A stretch of DNA of 64,000 bases from Hyphomicrobiales bacterium (lineage in GTDB: Bacteria > Pseudomonadota > Alphaproteobacteria > Rhizobiales > Rhizobiaceae), in contig UBTF01000006.1 of the NCBI GenBank assembly GCA_900468285.1, forward strand, positions 124,001 to 188,000, written 5' to 3'. Positions 47,774-57,850 of this stretch are shown here, one piece after another; within the stretch, counting starts at the first letter, position 1, and every line of letters starts with the position of its first letter. The notes beneath the pieces were generated by a model, which worked only from the letters and a program-made list of their open reading frames with translations, was not told the DNA's origin and did no database searches. A program made the translations under genes and the position numbers.

Positions 47774-48655
47774 TCACGCCTTGACCGGGATCACATCGAC
47801 CGCCTGGGTCGTCTGCTGGTTTCCGTAGCTTTTGAGGACACCGATGACGGGCGCGACATCGGAATAATCGCGTCCGTAACCGACGACGATGTGGTCGCAG
47901 CCCGCGACAATGTCATTGGTCGGATCGAGTTCGATGTAGCCTTCCGCCTCGCCGCACCAGACGCGCACCCAGGCGTGCATGGCGTCTGCACCTTCAAGGC
48001 GTTCTTTTCCGGCGGGTGGAATGGTTCGCAGGAAGCCGCTGACATATCCGGCTGGAATGCCCAGGCTGCGCAGGGCGCAAATCATGATATGCGAGAAATC
48101 CTGGCAGACGCCGCGTTTCAGCTTGAAGGCCTCCGCAGGCGTGGTGTCGACCGTGGTTGCCTCGCTGTCATAGGTGAAGTCGGTATGGATGCGTCGGCAC
48201 ATGGCCATCGCGATTTCACGGATGGTCATTCCAGCCTTGACGGTTTCCCGCGCATAGGCGGCAATTGCAGCGTTATCGCCGATACGGGGGCTTGCGCCCG
48301 CAAGATGATGCGGCGATTGCGGGTCAAGGGACCACACGCTGGCCAGTTCCGCTGCCAGTCGGCCAAGCTCAGGGGAAAAGTCGGCGGTCAGCGATGGTGT
48401 TTCGACCGAAACACGCGCCTGCATGCGAATGTCCAGCTTGTCGTGGGGCGCGCGCAGCAGCACGGACGTGGCGCTTTGACGAAAGAAATCATCGAAGACC
48501 ACCCGCTCATCCGGTGAGGGCGTGACGGTGAGGCTGCCCGCAATCAACCGCTGCCTGCCGGGAACGGACAATGGCATGACGCGGATGACGTGGCGGGCAC
48601 CGGATGCCAGCGTATCGTAAAGATAACCCATGTGCAGCGATAGGTCGTAGAGCAT
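47774..48655 (-). CDS. Transglutaminase-like protein
   Basis: Papain-fold transglutaminase-like protein of 293 residues with the bacterial N-terminal beta domain (MLYDLSLHMGYLYD...). Catalytic triad visible: Cys184 in RGVCQDFSHIM, His227 in DAMHAWVRVWCG, Asp244 in ELDPTND. In this family the fold is used as protease, amidase or transferase. It is the last gene of the operon (DUF2126 protein, ATP-grasp/alpha-E, this), 3 bases after the previous stop. Cysteine at 234 could be reactive too. No signal peptide, so the whole system acts in the cytosol. Confidence 0.92.
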   Translation of the reverse strand: MLYDLSLHMGYLYDTLASGARHVIRVMPLSVPGRQRLIAGSLTVTPSPDERVVFDDFFRQSATSVLLRAPHDKLDIRMQARVSVETPSLTADFSPELGRLAAELASVWSLDPQSPHHLAGASPRIGDNAAIAAYARETVKAGMTIREIAMAMCRRIHTDFTYDSEATTVDTTPAEAFKLKRGVCQDFSHIMICALRSLGIPAGYVSGFLRTIPPAGKERLEGADAMHAWVRVWCGEAEGYIELDPTNDIVAGCDHIVVGYGRDYSDVAPVIGVLKSYGNQQTTQAVDVIPVKA

Positions 48656-48658
48656 GGT

Positions 48659-51049
48659 CTATCCGAGATATGTCTGGGCAAGAAGGTCCGAGAGATGCTC
48701 CAGATCCTGCTCCAGCTGCCGGAAGACGGCAGGCGACAGGTTTTCCGGCGTCATCACGGCGAGGCCGGAATGGACACGCATGACCTCGCGATAGAAGCTC
48801 GACATCTGGCCGTTGACGAAGGCATTGGGCAATTGCTCCACCTCCGTGCGGATTTCATTGAGCTGGAACAGGATGGAGCGTGGGTTGAGCGGATCAAGGC
48901 CCAGTAGGTCCATCACCGTCAGTGCTGCCGTGTTGACGTTGTAGCGGCGGCGATGGGTCATGACGCTGTCGCCGATTTCCAGCAGCATGTCATAGGACCC
49001 ATCCGGCGCGTCAGGCCCGCTCATATGGCCTAAAAGCCGTGTGAGATGCAGGCCACGTTCCAGGTAGCGACCGATGGACAGGAAGCGCCAGCCGGTAAAG
49101 CGATACATGTTTTCATGCACCAGACCGGCAAAGCCTGCCAGCTTGCGCAACAGCACCGTCATGGCATGGGTCGCGTCATCACCGGCTGCGACCTTGCTCT
49201 GGAAGCGGCGGGCGGTCTTCGCCAGATCGTTCAGCGCCAGCCAGCCATCCGGCGAGAACCGGTCTCTGATGTTGCTGGCGGAATAGATCGCGCTGTTGAG
49301 ATTGGCAATCAGGCTTGAGGGTACGGCTTCCTTGACGTCGACATCGAGTGTTTCGAGATATTCGGTGACGTGGGCGAGAAGCGGCTGTTTCGGGTCGGCC
49401 GATTCGGCATAGCGGGAATGCCATGCGCGCAGAATGCGGAGCGCCCCTTCGGCACGTTCAATATAGCGACCGAGCCAGAACAGATTGTCGGCTGCGCGGC
49501 TGGGCAGGCTGCCCGGCATGTTACGGGTAAAGTTCTCCTCCGCAGGCAGAAGGCTCGTCCGCTCCACGGGCTTGTCCGATACGATCCAGACATCGGCAGC
49601 GCTGCCGCCCGTCTGCATGGCAATGGCGGCCGTGTCGTTGCTGCGACCGATACGGGCAAAGCCGCCGGGCATGACCTGCCAGCCATCCTGCGTGCGGGCC
49701 GCAAACACGCGAAGGCTCATGGGGCGCGGTACCAGCTTGCCATCGACATAGGCGGGGGTGGTGGACAGCGTGACGACTTCCTGCCCGACCAGCTTGTGGC
49801 CGTCGCTTGCCAGCCAGTCGCCAATCGAATCCTTTGCGGTTTCAAGCAGCGTCGAGCCAAGGACAGACTGACCATTGTCATCGAAGAAGGGCAGGCGGGA
49901 ATAGGCGGGGCCGATGACCATGCGCTCGATGTTGCGCGCCACGTGCTCGCGCTCCGTTGGCTGTCCGCACCACCAGGTCGCGATGGAGGGCATGGCCAGA
50001 TCCTCGCCCAGAAGCTGGCGGCAGATGGCAGGCAGGAATGCCAGAAGTGCGCGGGTTTCCAGAATGCCGGAACCAAGCGCATTGACGATGCTGAGCGAGC
50101 CGGAGCGCAGGGCCTGCACCATGCCGGGCGTGCCGATATGGGAGTTCTGGTCCAGCTCAAGCGGATCGGTATAGGACGCATCCAGCCGCCGCCACAGGAC
50201 GCCGATGGGTTTCAGCCCCGCCACCGTGCGCACCATGACGCGGTTGTTGACGACGGTCAGGTCTTCGCCTTCAAGCAGCATGAAGCCGAGATAACGGGCA
50301 ATATAGGCGTGCTCGAAATAGGTTTCGCTGGCAGGTCCGGGCGTCAGCACGGCAATCCGGTCATCCGGGTTCTGCCTGCGCGCCTGCAACGTATCGCGGA
50401 AGCTTCCGAAGAAGGAAGCCAGCCGATGCACATGCGCCTCGGCATAAATATCGGAAAAGGCGCGGGTGGTGGCCACCCGGTTTTCCAGCGCAAAGCCCGC
50501 GCCTGACGGTGCCTGGGTGCGATCCGCCAGCACCCACCAGTTGCCGTCGGGACCTCGACCAATCTCGAAGGAGCAGAAATGCAGGTAGTGGCCGTCTGCG
50601 GGCTTCACGCCCACCAGAGGGCGCAGAAATTCCGGGTTGGATGCCAGAAGCGACGGGGGCACGAAGCCCTGCTGGACGAGCTGGTTTTCACCGTAGAAAT
50701 CCGCGACGATGCGTTCCAGCAGATTGGCGCGCTGGACGAGGCCTTTCGAGACCGCCTCCCATTCCTTCTCGTCGATCAGGACGGGAATATGGGAGATCGG
50801 CCAGTTTCTCTCGGTATTTCCCTGCGCGCTGTAATCCCGGTAGAAAACGCCGGCATCGCGCAGGTAACGGTCGGTGCGCGAAAAACGCTCGTGCAGCTCC
50901 CGGTCTTCCATGCGGCCAAGCGCATTGACGAAAGGCTGCCAGACGGGGCGGATGCGGCCATGGATATCCAGCATCTCATCGGCAATGCCGGGCATGGCAC
51001 GATAGCCCAGCATGGAAGCCATGCCGGTTTCTTCGCCTGTCCGTTCCAT
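48659..51049 (-). CDS. Circularly permuted ATP-grasp fused to an alpha-E domain
   Basis: About 796 residues. The N-terminal two thirds is the circularly permuted ATP-grasp (COG2308) with blocks such as HYLHFCSFEIGRGPDGNWWV, DRTQAPSGAGFALENR and DDRIAVLTPGPASETYFEH. From about residue 510 begins the alpha-E domain (COG2307) with LFWLGRYIERAEGALR. In many genomes these are two adjacent genes; here they are one. ATP-grasp enzymes form amide bonds through acyl-phosphates. I prefer ATG 51049 (AAAGG 8 bases upstream); a TTG at 51067 with GGGAG upstream is an alternative. It overlaps or abuts the DUF2126 stop. Confidence 0.92.
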   Translation of the reverse strand: MERTGEETGMASMLGYRAMPGIADEMLDIHGRIRPVWQPFVNALGRMEDRELHERFSRTDRYLRDAGVFYRDYSAQGNTERNWPISHIPVLIDEKEWEAVSKGLVQRANLLERIVADFYGENQLVQQGFVPPSLLASNPEFLRPLVGVKPADGHYLHFCSFEIGRGPDGNWWVLADRTQAPSGAGFALENRVATTRAFSDIYAEAHVHRLASFFGSFRDTLQARRQNPDDRIAVLTPGPASETYFEHAYIARYLGFMLLEGEDLTVVNNRVMVRTVAGLKPIGVLWRRLDASYTDPLELDQNSHIGTPGMVQALRSGSLSIVNALGSGILETRALLAFLPAICRQLLGEDLAMPSIATWWCGQPTEREHVARNIERMVIGPAYSRLPFFDDNGQSVLGSTLLETAKDSIGDWLASDGHKLVGQEVVTLSTTPAYVDGKLVPRPMSLRVFAARTQDGWQVMPGGFARIGRSNDTAAIAMQTGGSAADVWIVSDKPVERTSLLPAEENFTRNMPGSLPSRAADNLFWLGRYIERAEGALRILRAWHSRYAESADPKQPLLAHVTEYLETLDVDVKEAVPSSLIANLNSAIYSASNIRDRFSPDGWLALNDLAKTARRFQSKVAAGDDATHAMTVLLRKLAGFAGLVHENMYRFTGWRFLSIGRYLERGLHLTRLLGHMSGPDAPDGSYDMLLEIGDSVMTHRRRYNVNTAALTVMDLLGLDPLNPRSILFQLNEIRTEVEQLPNAFVNGQMSSFYREVMRVHSGLAVMTPENLSPAVFRQLEQDLEHLSDLLAQTYLG

Positions 51050-51068
51050 TGCCGGTGCCTTTGCCAAG

Positions 51069-54000
51069 TCACACTCCCTGCGGGCGTCTCAAATCAAGCG
51101 TCAGCGGGAATTCCGGGGACGCAGCCTCCGGCCACAAAGCATAGTGACCGGCCGTATGCCCCCAGGGTTCGAAACGCGCAAGTCGCCTTGCTTCCGCTTC
51201 GTTGCCATTGACGGGGAAAGTCTCATAGGTGCGACCGCCGGGATGAGCAACATGATAGATGCATCCGCCGATCGATCGGCTCGACCATGTATCATAAATG
51301 TCGAAGGTCAACGGAGTGTTGACCGGCAATGCCGGATGTAGCCCCTGCGCGGGCTGCCATGCCTTGAAGCGGACACCGGCCACCGAGACGCCTGAATCAT
51401 CCGTCTGCTTCATCGGCACGGCCCGCCCGTTGCAGGCCACCGTGTAGCGGGACGGATTGGAGGTTTCCAGGCGTACCTGCAAACGCTCAACCGAGGAATC
51501 CACATAACGCACGGTGCCGCCGATGGCACCCTGTTCGCCCATGACATGCCACGGCTCCAGCGCCTGGCGAAGCTCCAGCTTGGAGCCTTCATATTCGACC
51601 TCTCCGAAGAAGGGGAAGCGGAACTCCAGCTGTGCGGCAAACCATTCCGGCTTCACATCAAAACCGTTGTCCTTGAGGTCCGCGAGAACATCGAGGAAGT
51701 CTGCCCAGATGTAATGCGGCAGCATGAAGCGGTCGGCCAGCGCCGTGCCCCAGCGCACGAACTTGCCGCCAACGGGGTTCTTCCAGAAGCGGGCGATGAT
51801 GGCGCGGACCAGCAATTGCTGGGCGAGCGACATGCGCGCATTCGGCGGCATTTCAAAGCCACGGAACTCGACAAGGCCAAGGCGGCCCGTCGGGCCATCG
51901 GGCGAAAACAGCTTGTCGATGCAGATTTCGGAGCGGTGCGTGTTGCCGGTCACGTCCGTCAGCAGGTTGCGGAACAGGCGGTCCACCAGCCACGGCAAAG
52001 GCGGTGTGCCCTCTCCGGGCATCGGCACCTGAGCCATGGCGATTTCCAGCTCGTACATGCTGTCATGACGGGCTTCATCGATGCGCGGTGCCTGGCTTGT
52101 CGGGCCGATGAAGAGGCCCGAGAAGAGGTAGGACAGTGACGGATGGCGCTGCCAGTGTAGAACCAGGCTCTTGAGCAGGTCCGGCCTGCGCAGGAAGGGG
52201 CTGTCTGCGGGATTGGCGCCGCCGACGACCACGTGATTGCCGCCGCCGGTGCCGGTGTGGCGACCATCGATCATGAACTTGTCCGCACCCAACCGGGTCT
52301 GGCGCGCATCCTCATAGACGGCGGTGGTGATATCGACGCAATCCTTCCAGCTGGCAGCCGGATGAATGTTGACCTCGATAACGCCGGGATCGGGCGCGAC
52401 GCGGATGACATTCATCCGCTCGTCATGTGGGGGCGTATAGCCCTCGATATGGACGGGAAGGTTAAGATCCGTGGCGGCAGCTTCTGCGGCGGCGACAAGA
52501 TCGAGATAGTCTTCGATACGCTCCACCGGCGGCATGAAGACGCACAGACGCCCATCGCGTGCTTCCACCGACATGGCGGTACGCACTTCGCCGTGGATAT
52601 CGCTGATCGACTGTTCGATGCGCTCCTGTGTTGCGCTGTCGGACGCCTGAAACGAGGCTTCCGGCAGGGCGCGTGTGGACGGCGGCGTGGCATCGGGCAA
52701 TGGTCCACGCGGCACCGAGGGATCGGCGGGGTGGATATAGGGAAATTTCGATGGCGGAACATAGGGCAGGGTGCCGAGCGGAATGCGGTAGCCAACCGGG
52801 CTGTCGCCGGGGACGAGGAAGATGCGGCCACGCCGGGTCTTCCATTTCTCGCTCATCCAGCGTCTGGACGAGGTCGCCTTGGCATTCCAGGCCTGTACCG
52901 GCAGAATATAGCCCGTGGGCGTGGTCAGGCCACGCTCGAACACGCGGGCGATGCGGTTGCGCTCTTCCGGGTCTTTCAGCTTGGAGTTCGAAGGATCGAC
53001 ATTCTCGGGCAGATTGCCTTCCTTGATCAGCCACTCAGCCGGATCTTCATAAGCCGGCAGCACCAGTTCCGGCGCAATGCCGATGTTGGACGCGATGTTG
53101 GTCAGCAGCTTTTCGGCGTCTTCGGCGGTGACGCCGGTATCGACGCCTTCGCGCGCCACCAGATCCGGATTGTGCCAGACCGGCTGCCCGTCTTTTCGCC
53201 AATAGAGCGAAAACGTCCAGCGTGGCAGGCTTTCGCCGGGATACCACTTGCCCTGACCGTAATGCAGGAAGCCGTTGGGCGCGAAACGCTCGCGCAGCTT
53301 GCGGATCAGCACATCGGCCTTTTCGCGCTTGGTGGGGCCGACGGCATCGGTATTCCATTCGCCGGATTCGAAATCATCGATGGAAACGAATGTCGGCTCG
53401 CCGCCCATCGTCAGGCGCACATCCTGCTGCGCCAGAACCTTGTCCACCTGCTCGCCCAGCGCATTCAGGCGATCCCAGCTTTCGTCCGAAAACGGCTTGG
53501 TGATGCGCGGATGCTCGGCGACGCGGGAAACCTTCATGTCGAAGGCAAATTCCGTGTTGGCCTCGCCATAGTAACCGCCGGAAATGGGCGCGGCATTGCT
53601 GTAATGCGGCGTTGCGGCCAGCGGTACGTGGCTTTCGCCCGTTAGAAGCCCGGAGGTTGGATCGAGCCCGACCCAGCCGGCGCCGGGCAGATAGACTTCT
53701 GCCCAGGCGTGGAGATCGGTGAAATCCACTTCCGTTCCCGATGGGCCATCCAGCGCCTTGAGATCAGGCGTCAGCTGAATGAGGTAGCCTGAGACGAAAC
53801 GTGCCGCAAAGCCGAGATGGCGCAGGATCTGCACCAGCAACCAGCTTGTGTCGCGGCAGGAGCCCTTGGCGGTGCCAAGCGTTTCCTCGGGTGTCTGGAC
53901 ACCGGTTTCCATGCGGATGACATAGCCGATATCGCGCTGCAGGCGGGCGTTGAGGCCAACGACCATGTCGACCGTTGGCTGGCCTGATGTCCAGTCGATG

Positions 54001-54398
54001 GTTTTCAGATAGTCCGTCAGCAGCGGGCCGGATGGCTCCGGCGTCTGGTAAATCGAAAGATCGGCCTTCAATGTCTCGGGATATTCGAAAGGCCAGTAGG
54101 TGGCGCTTTCCTCCACGAAGAAGTCGAAGGGATTGTAGACCGTCATGTCGGCGACGAGATCGACCTCTATCCTCAACTCAGTGACCGGGTCGGGAAAGAC
54201 GTAGCGCGCCAGAAAATTGCCGTAGGGATCCTGCTGAAGGTTCACGAAATGATTTGCAGGCGTCACCTTCAGCGAATGGCTGATGACATGGGTGCGGGAA
54301 TGCGGCGCAGGCTTCAGGCGTATGATTTGCGGTCCGAGCCGGATTGGCCTGTCATATTTGTAATGGGTCAGGTGGTAGATGCTTGCTTTGATCGACAT
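51069..54398 (-). CDS. Transglutaminase-DUF2126 fusion protein
   Basis: Large cytosolic protein of 1109 residues. The N-terminal third is a transglutaminase-like unit with Cys181 ([11 protein letters not shown]), His230 ([12 protein letters not shown]) and Asp246 (GLDPTSGL). The rest is DUF2126 (COG4196), with conserved blocks [16 protein letters not shown] (about 360), [32 protein letters not shown] and [19 protein letters not shown]. The GGGNH segment hints at a nucleotide or metal site; no proven reaction is known. AAGGGAACG precedes ATG 54398 ([16 protein letters not shown]); an upstream frame start is unlikely. First gene of the operon. Confidence 0.92.
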   Translation of the reverse strand: MSIKASIYHLTHYKYDRPIRLGPQIIRLKPAPHSRTHVISHSLKVTPANHFVNLQQDPYGNFLARYVFPDPVTELRIEVDLVADMTVYNPFDFFVEESATYWPFEYPETLKADLSIYQTPEPSGPLLTDYLKTIDWTSGQPTVDMVVGLNARLQRDIGYVIRMETGVQTPEETLGTAKGSCRDTSWLLVQILRHLGFAARFVSGYLIQLTPDLKALDGPSGTEVDFTDLHAWAEVYLPGAGWVGLDPTSGLLTGESHVPLAATPHYSNAAPISGGYYGEANTEFAFDMKVSRVAEHPRITKPFSDESWDRLNALGEQVDKVLAQQDVRLTMGGEPTFVSIDDFESGEWNTDAVGPTKREKADVLIRKLRERFAPNGFLHYGQGKWYPGESLPRWTFSLYWRKDGQPVWHNPDLVAREGVDTGVTAEDAEKLLTNIASNIGIAPELVLPAYEDPAEWLIKEGNLPENVDPSNSKLKDPEERNRIARVFERGLTTPTGYILPVQAWNAKATSSRRWMSEKWKTRRGRIFLVPGDSPVGYRIPLGTLPYVPPSKFPYIHPADPSVPRGPLPDATPPSTRALPEASFQASDSATQERIEQSISDIHGEVRTAMSVEARDGRLCVFMPPVERIEDYLDLVAAAEAAATDLNLPVHIEGYTPPHDERMNVIRVAPDPGVIEVNIHPAASWKDCVDITTAVYEDARQTRLGADKFMIDGRHTGTGGGNHVVVGGANPADSPFLRRPDLLKSLVLHWQRHPSLSYLFSGLFIGPTSQAPRIDEARHDSMYELEIAMAQVPMPGEGTPPLPWLVDRLFRNLLTDVTGNTHRSEICIDKLFSPDGPTGRLGLVEFRGFEMPPNARMSLAQQLLVRAIIARFWKNPVGGKFVRWGTALADRFMLPHYIWADFLDVLADLKDNGFDVKPEWFAAQLEFRFPFFGEVEYEGSKLELRQALEPWHVMGEQGAIGGTVRYVDSSVERLQVRLETSNPSRYTVACNGRAVPMKQTDDSGVSVAGVRFKAWQPAQGLHPALPVNTPLTFDIYDTWSSRSIGGCIYHVAHPGGRTYETFPVNGNEAEARRLARFEPWGHTAGHYALWPEAASPEFPLTLDLRRPQGV

Positions 54399-54654
54399 GC
54401 GTTCCCTTGCCCGGTATTCCGGTTTGCGCGGATCGTTTCGCTCCGCTTTGATTGCTGGGACTTTGTGCAATGCACGCAAAGAAAGCAAGGAACATTTCAA
54501 TGCTCCCTATCATTCGAGCGGCTGCTAATTTGCGGGTTTCGTGTCGCCGGTAGACAAGCTTCAATGGAATGCTATTGCTGTCTTGGCGGGTGCAAATCAA
54601 CATCGTCTGCTCAACGGTCCGGACTAGGCAATAGCAGGAAATGGCAAGGTACTG

Positions 54655-56415
54655 ATGGCGCAAGGTAATCTGTCGACAGAGGCGAGCAATTACCCGTCTT
54701 TCGATCTGACGTTCAGATCGCAACTGGGAATGATGGGCAGCGCCTTCTGGACATCTCCCGTCCGCAACAGGCTCATCCTGCTCATGATTGCCCTGCTGAC
54801 CATCATTCTGGTAACGGCCTATGGGCAGGTCAAGCTGAACCAGTGGAATGCACCCTTCTATAATGCGCTGGAACGGCGCGATCTGGACGCGTTCCTGCAT
54901 CAGCTCGAAGTTTTCGCGATCATTGCCGGCTCGCTCCTGCTGCTCAACGTCTTCCAGACGTGGCTGAACCAGATGACGGCGCTGAACATGCGCGAAGGTC
55001 TGGCGAAGGACATGGTAGACGAGTGGTTCAAGCCGGGAAGGGCCGCAAGGCTTTCGGGGTTCGGCGCCATTGCCGTCAATCCAGACCAGCGCCTGCATGA
55101 CGATGTGCGCAATCTTGCCGAAAGCAGCACGGCCCTTGCCATCGGTCTCGTCAATGCGACGATCCTGCTTGTCAGCTTCATCGGCGTGCTGTGGGGCCTG
55201 TCTGCGGGCTTTGCAATCGAGATCAATGGCAGCATGGTCGCCATACCCGGCTACATGGTCTGGGCCGCGCTGATCTATGCGGGTTCCGCGTCTTTCCTCA
55301 GCAACATCGTTGGCTACCGGCTGGTGCCGCTCAATGCGGAGCGCTATTCCAAGGAAGCGGAACTGCGTTTCTCGCTGATGCGGGCAAGCGAAAACCTGAC
55401 GGCCATCACGCTTGCGCGTGGTGAAAAGAATGAGCGTCACCGCATCGGTGAAGACATCAACGCGGTGCTGCGCGTTATTCGCGGCCTCGCCATGGCGTTG
55501 ACCCATTTGACGTGGGTTTCATCCGGCTATGGCTGGCTTGCCATCGTTGCACCAATCCTCATCGCCGCACCGGTCTATTTCTCCGGAAGCCTCAGTTTCG
55601 GCGGCCTAATGATGGCTGTCGGCGCCTTCAACCAGGTCAATGTCGCGCTGCGCTGGTATATCGACAATTTCGGACCCATTGCCAGCTGGAAGGCAACACT
55701 GCAGCGCGTCTCGACCTTCCGCAACGCGCTGATCCAGATGGACAGCATCGAGCGTCATGGCAATGTCATCGATGTCGAGAAGTCGCCATCCGGGCCGGTC
55801 AGGCTGACGTCGGTGGAAATCTGCCCCGATGCCGGCGGCCAGGATCTTTCACGTGTTTTCCAGCTGCGCGAGGCACCGGTCGAGATCAATATCGGCGACC
55901 GGGTCATCGTCAATGGCGACCAGGGCGTAAACCGCAGGCTGTTCTTTGCCGCGATTGCAGGTCTGTGGCCGTGGGGAAGGGGCACCATCACCGTGCCGCC
56001 ACGCGAGGAAACTTTGTTCGTCGCCCAGCATGGCTATCTTCCCGCAGCGCCCTTGCGTGAAATCCTTTGCTATCCGCGCAGCCCGCAGAAATTCAAGGAA
56101 GAGGATTTTCTGGCCGCGATGGAGCAATGCGGCCTGGGACACATCATTCCGCGCATGGATGACAATATCCGCTGGGACAAGAAATTCGATTCCGAGGAGC
56201 AGGCCTGTGTCCGTGTCGCAAACGCAATCCTGCTCAAGCCGCGCTGGCTTTTCATCGACGATCTTCTCGAAGGCCTGGAGACCGAGACCGCCGAGAGGCT
56301 GGCCGCCGTTCTGGCGGGCATGACCGATACCGCAATCGTCTATATCGGCCGTTCAGACATCATTCTCCAGACGCTGTCGCCGCGCGTCCTGCATCTGGAT
56401 CTGGTCAAGGTGTAA
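54655..56415 (+). CDS. SbmA/YddA-like transporter with degenerate ATP-binding domain
   Basis: Inner-membrane protein of 586 residues. The membrane half is the ABC_membrane_2 type (QWNAPFYNALERRDLDAF..., INPDQRLHDDVRNLAE) shared by YddA and the peptide importer SbmA/BacA. The C-terminal half aligns with an ABC nucleotide-binding domain, but all core motifs are lost: Walker A reads GDQGVNRR (421-428) without Lys-Ser/Thr; the signature is FDSEEQAC (from 511); Walker B ends FIDDLLEG (533-540) without the DE pair in DEATS; the His switch is IGRSD (564-568). Only the Q-loop Gln (AQHGYLP) seems kept. ATG 54655 follows AAGG. It is divergent from the ATP-grasp/transglutaminase operon. Confidence 0.88.
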   Translation: MAQGNLSTEASNYPSFDLTFRSQLGMMGSAFWTSPVRNRLILLMIALLTIILVTAYGQVKLNQWNAPFYNALERRDLDAFLHQLEVFAIIAGSLLLLNVFQTWLNQMTALNMREGLAKDMVDEWFKPGRAARLSGFGAIAVNPDQRLHDDVRNLAESSTALAIGLVNATILLVSFIGVLWGLSAGFAIEINGSMVAIPGYMVWAALIYAGSASFLSNIVGYRLVPLNAERYSKEAELRFSLMRASENLTAITLARGEKNERHRIGEDINAVLRVIRGLAMALTHLTWVSSGYGWLAIVAPILIAAPVYFSGSLSFGGLMMAVGAFNQVNVALRWYIDNFGPIASWKATLQRVSTFRNALIQMDSIERHGNVIDVEKSPSGPVRLTSVEICPDAGGQDLSRVFQLREAPVEINIGDRVIVNGDQGVNRRLFFAAIAGLWPWGRGTITVPPREETLFVAQHGYLPAAPLREILCYPRSPQKFKEEDFLAAMEQCGLGHIIPRMDDNIRWDKKFDSEEQACVRVANAILLKPRWLFIDDLLEGLETETAERLAAVLAGMTDTAIVYIGRSDIILQTLSPRVLHLDLVKV

Positions 56416-56418
56416 ACG

Positions 56419-56601
56419 TCACATCTTGACCGCTGCAGGTGCGGCAATCGATGTCGTTTCAATCAGCTTGGTCGAAGGTGCGGTCTTTACAAGCACAAGC
56501 GGCATTGTGGCGGCAAACAAGGCCATCGCAGCAATCGCGATGATGACGACCCAGTCATCACGCTTCTGTTTGACGGTATTCCCACTCCAGTCATATGCCA
56601 T
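56419..56601 (-). CDS. Small single-helix membrane protein
   Basis: Sixty residues: a polar N terminus (MAYDWSGNTVKQKRDD), one helix (WVVIIAIAAMALFAATMPLVLV), and a Thr/Ala/Pro-rich tail. GAGGA 5 bases before ATG 56601 supports expression. Its stop is 3 bases from the stop of the convergent degenerate transporter, so the two mRNAs may overlap at their ends. No family recognised; a stress-type small membrane protein is possible, but that is only a guess. Confidence 0.6.
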   Translation of the reverse strand: MAYDWSGNTVKQKRDDWVVIIAIAAMALFAATMPLVLVKTAPSTKLIETTSIAAPAAVKM

Positions 56602-56865
56602 GGCGGTCCTCGCTCATTTCAGGATATGAAGATGAAAGAATTCAACGCCAGAGTGCCGCAATATGGTTAACCAAAGCTTACCTCTTGGTGCAATTCGTTA
56701 ACGCCACCAAAGCACTGGCGGAAACGAGGTGCAGATTTCGGCAGCAATGTCTTCCCGCAATGGGAACGAGGCCGGAGGAGCGTGTCTCCCCCGGTGTACT
56801 TTCAGTGTTTTGGATGCAACTATAGCGATTGTGCGCTGCGAGTGTTAAGAGCAGCCGCGCTGTGC

Positions 56866-57642
56866 CTACAGTCCGGACAGGGTGGCCAGTGCCTGTTCGT
56901 GGATGGACCTGTTTCCGGCGGCAATGATGCGGCCCGCCGCCTCCGGTCTTCCGCCGTCCCAATTGGTGATGATGCCGCCGGCCTGTTCGATTATGGGAAT
57001 GAGCGCGCCGACATCATAGGGCTTAAGGCCGGACTCGATGACCAGATCCGCGTGGCCCGCTGCCAGAAGGGCGTAGGCGTAGCAATCGACACCATAACGG
57101 AACAGGCGCACTTTCTGCTCCACTGCGTCGTAACGTTCCGCTTCCTCAGCGGTGAAGATATGCGGCGAGGTGGTGAACAGGACGGCATCAGACAGGCTCT
57201 CGCACTGGCGTGTCCTGATCTGCCTGTCGCCGCCTGGGCCGAAATACCAGGCGTTTTCGCCATCCGCAAAATAGCGCTCGCCAGTAAAGGGCTGGTCCAT
57301 CACACCCATGACAGAGCGGCCCGAAGACTGGAAGCCGATCAATGTGCCCCAGACCGGCACACCGGAGATGAATGCGCGGGTGCCATCGATGGGGTCAATG
57401 ACCCAGACATGCTCACGATCCGTGCCCACGCTGCCATGTTCTTCGCCCAGAATGCCGTGATGGGGAAAGTGCTCGGTAATCAATGAACGGATAGCCGTTT
57501 CAGCCGCCTGGTCTCCCTCCGTCACGGGATCGTAGCCGCCTTCCTCCTTGTTGGCGACGGCAAGGCCGCTGCGAAATCGGGGAAGGGTTTCCGCCTTGGC
57601 GGCGTCAGCAAGACGAAAGAAGAAATCGCGATCAGGCAGCAT
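56866..57642 (-). CDS. hisN: Histidinol-phosphatase-type inositol-monophosphatase-family enzyme
   Basis: Mg2+-dependent phosphatase of 258 residues, IMPase family, best matching bacterial HisN, which makes histidinol from its phosphate. Metal motifs: GEEHG (Glu), WVIDPIDGTRAFI (Asp-Pro-Ile-Asp-Gly-Thr) and the distal PYDVGALIPII (Asp). HisN rather than SuhB is favoured by length and by the DPVTEGDQAAE region, but I cannot exclude another sugar phosphatase. CGAGG precedes ATG 57642; longer frames to 57762 have no support. A small RNA is encoded divergently about 200 bases upstream. Confidence 0.85.
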   Translation of the reverse strand: MLPDRDFFFRLADAAKAETLPRFRSGLAVANKEEGGYDPVTEGDQAAETAIRSLITEHFPHHGILGEEHGSVGTDREHVWVIDPIDGTRAFISGVPVWGTLIGFQSSGRSVMGVMDQPFTGERYFADGENAWYFGPGGDRQIRTRQCESLSDAVLFTTSPHIFTAEEAERYDAVEQKVRLFRYGVDCYAYALLAAGHADLVIESGLKPYDVGALIPIIEQAGGIITNWDGGRPEAAGRIIAAGNRSIHEQALATLSGL

Positions 57643-57816
57643 GGAAACCTCGGCAATCAAAAAATCCAGCAACGACATAGCGCGGTTCAGCCGGTCTCGT
57701 CCACACGCTATCTGCGACGCTGGAAACACAAGAGTTGGGCATTCGCCGCCGATTGCGCACACGAGAAAGGCAAACGAGCAAATTATCGGTTAAATTATAG
57801 GCAATAATAAATATGA

Positions 57817-57845
57817 TTGACAATTGGGCATAATCGACATAGGGT
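57817..57845 (+). promoter_or_regulatory. Promoter of the small RNA
   Basis: A perfect -35 TTGACA (57817-57822) is followed 17 bases later by TAGGGT (57840-57845), a weak -10; transcription would start near 57851, giving an RNA of about 76 bases. Confidence 0.55.
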
Positions 57846-57850
57846 TTGAT

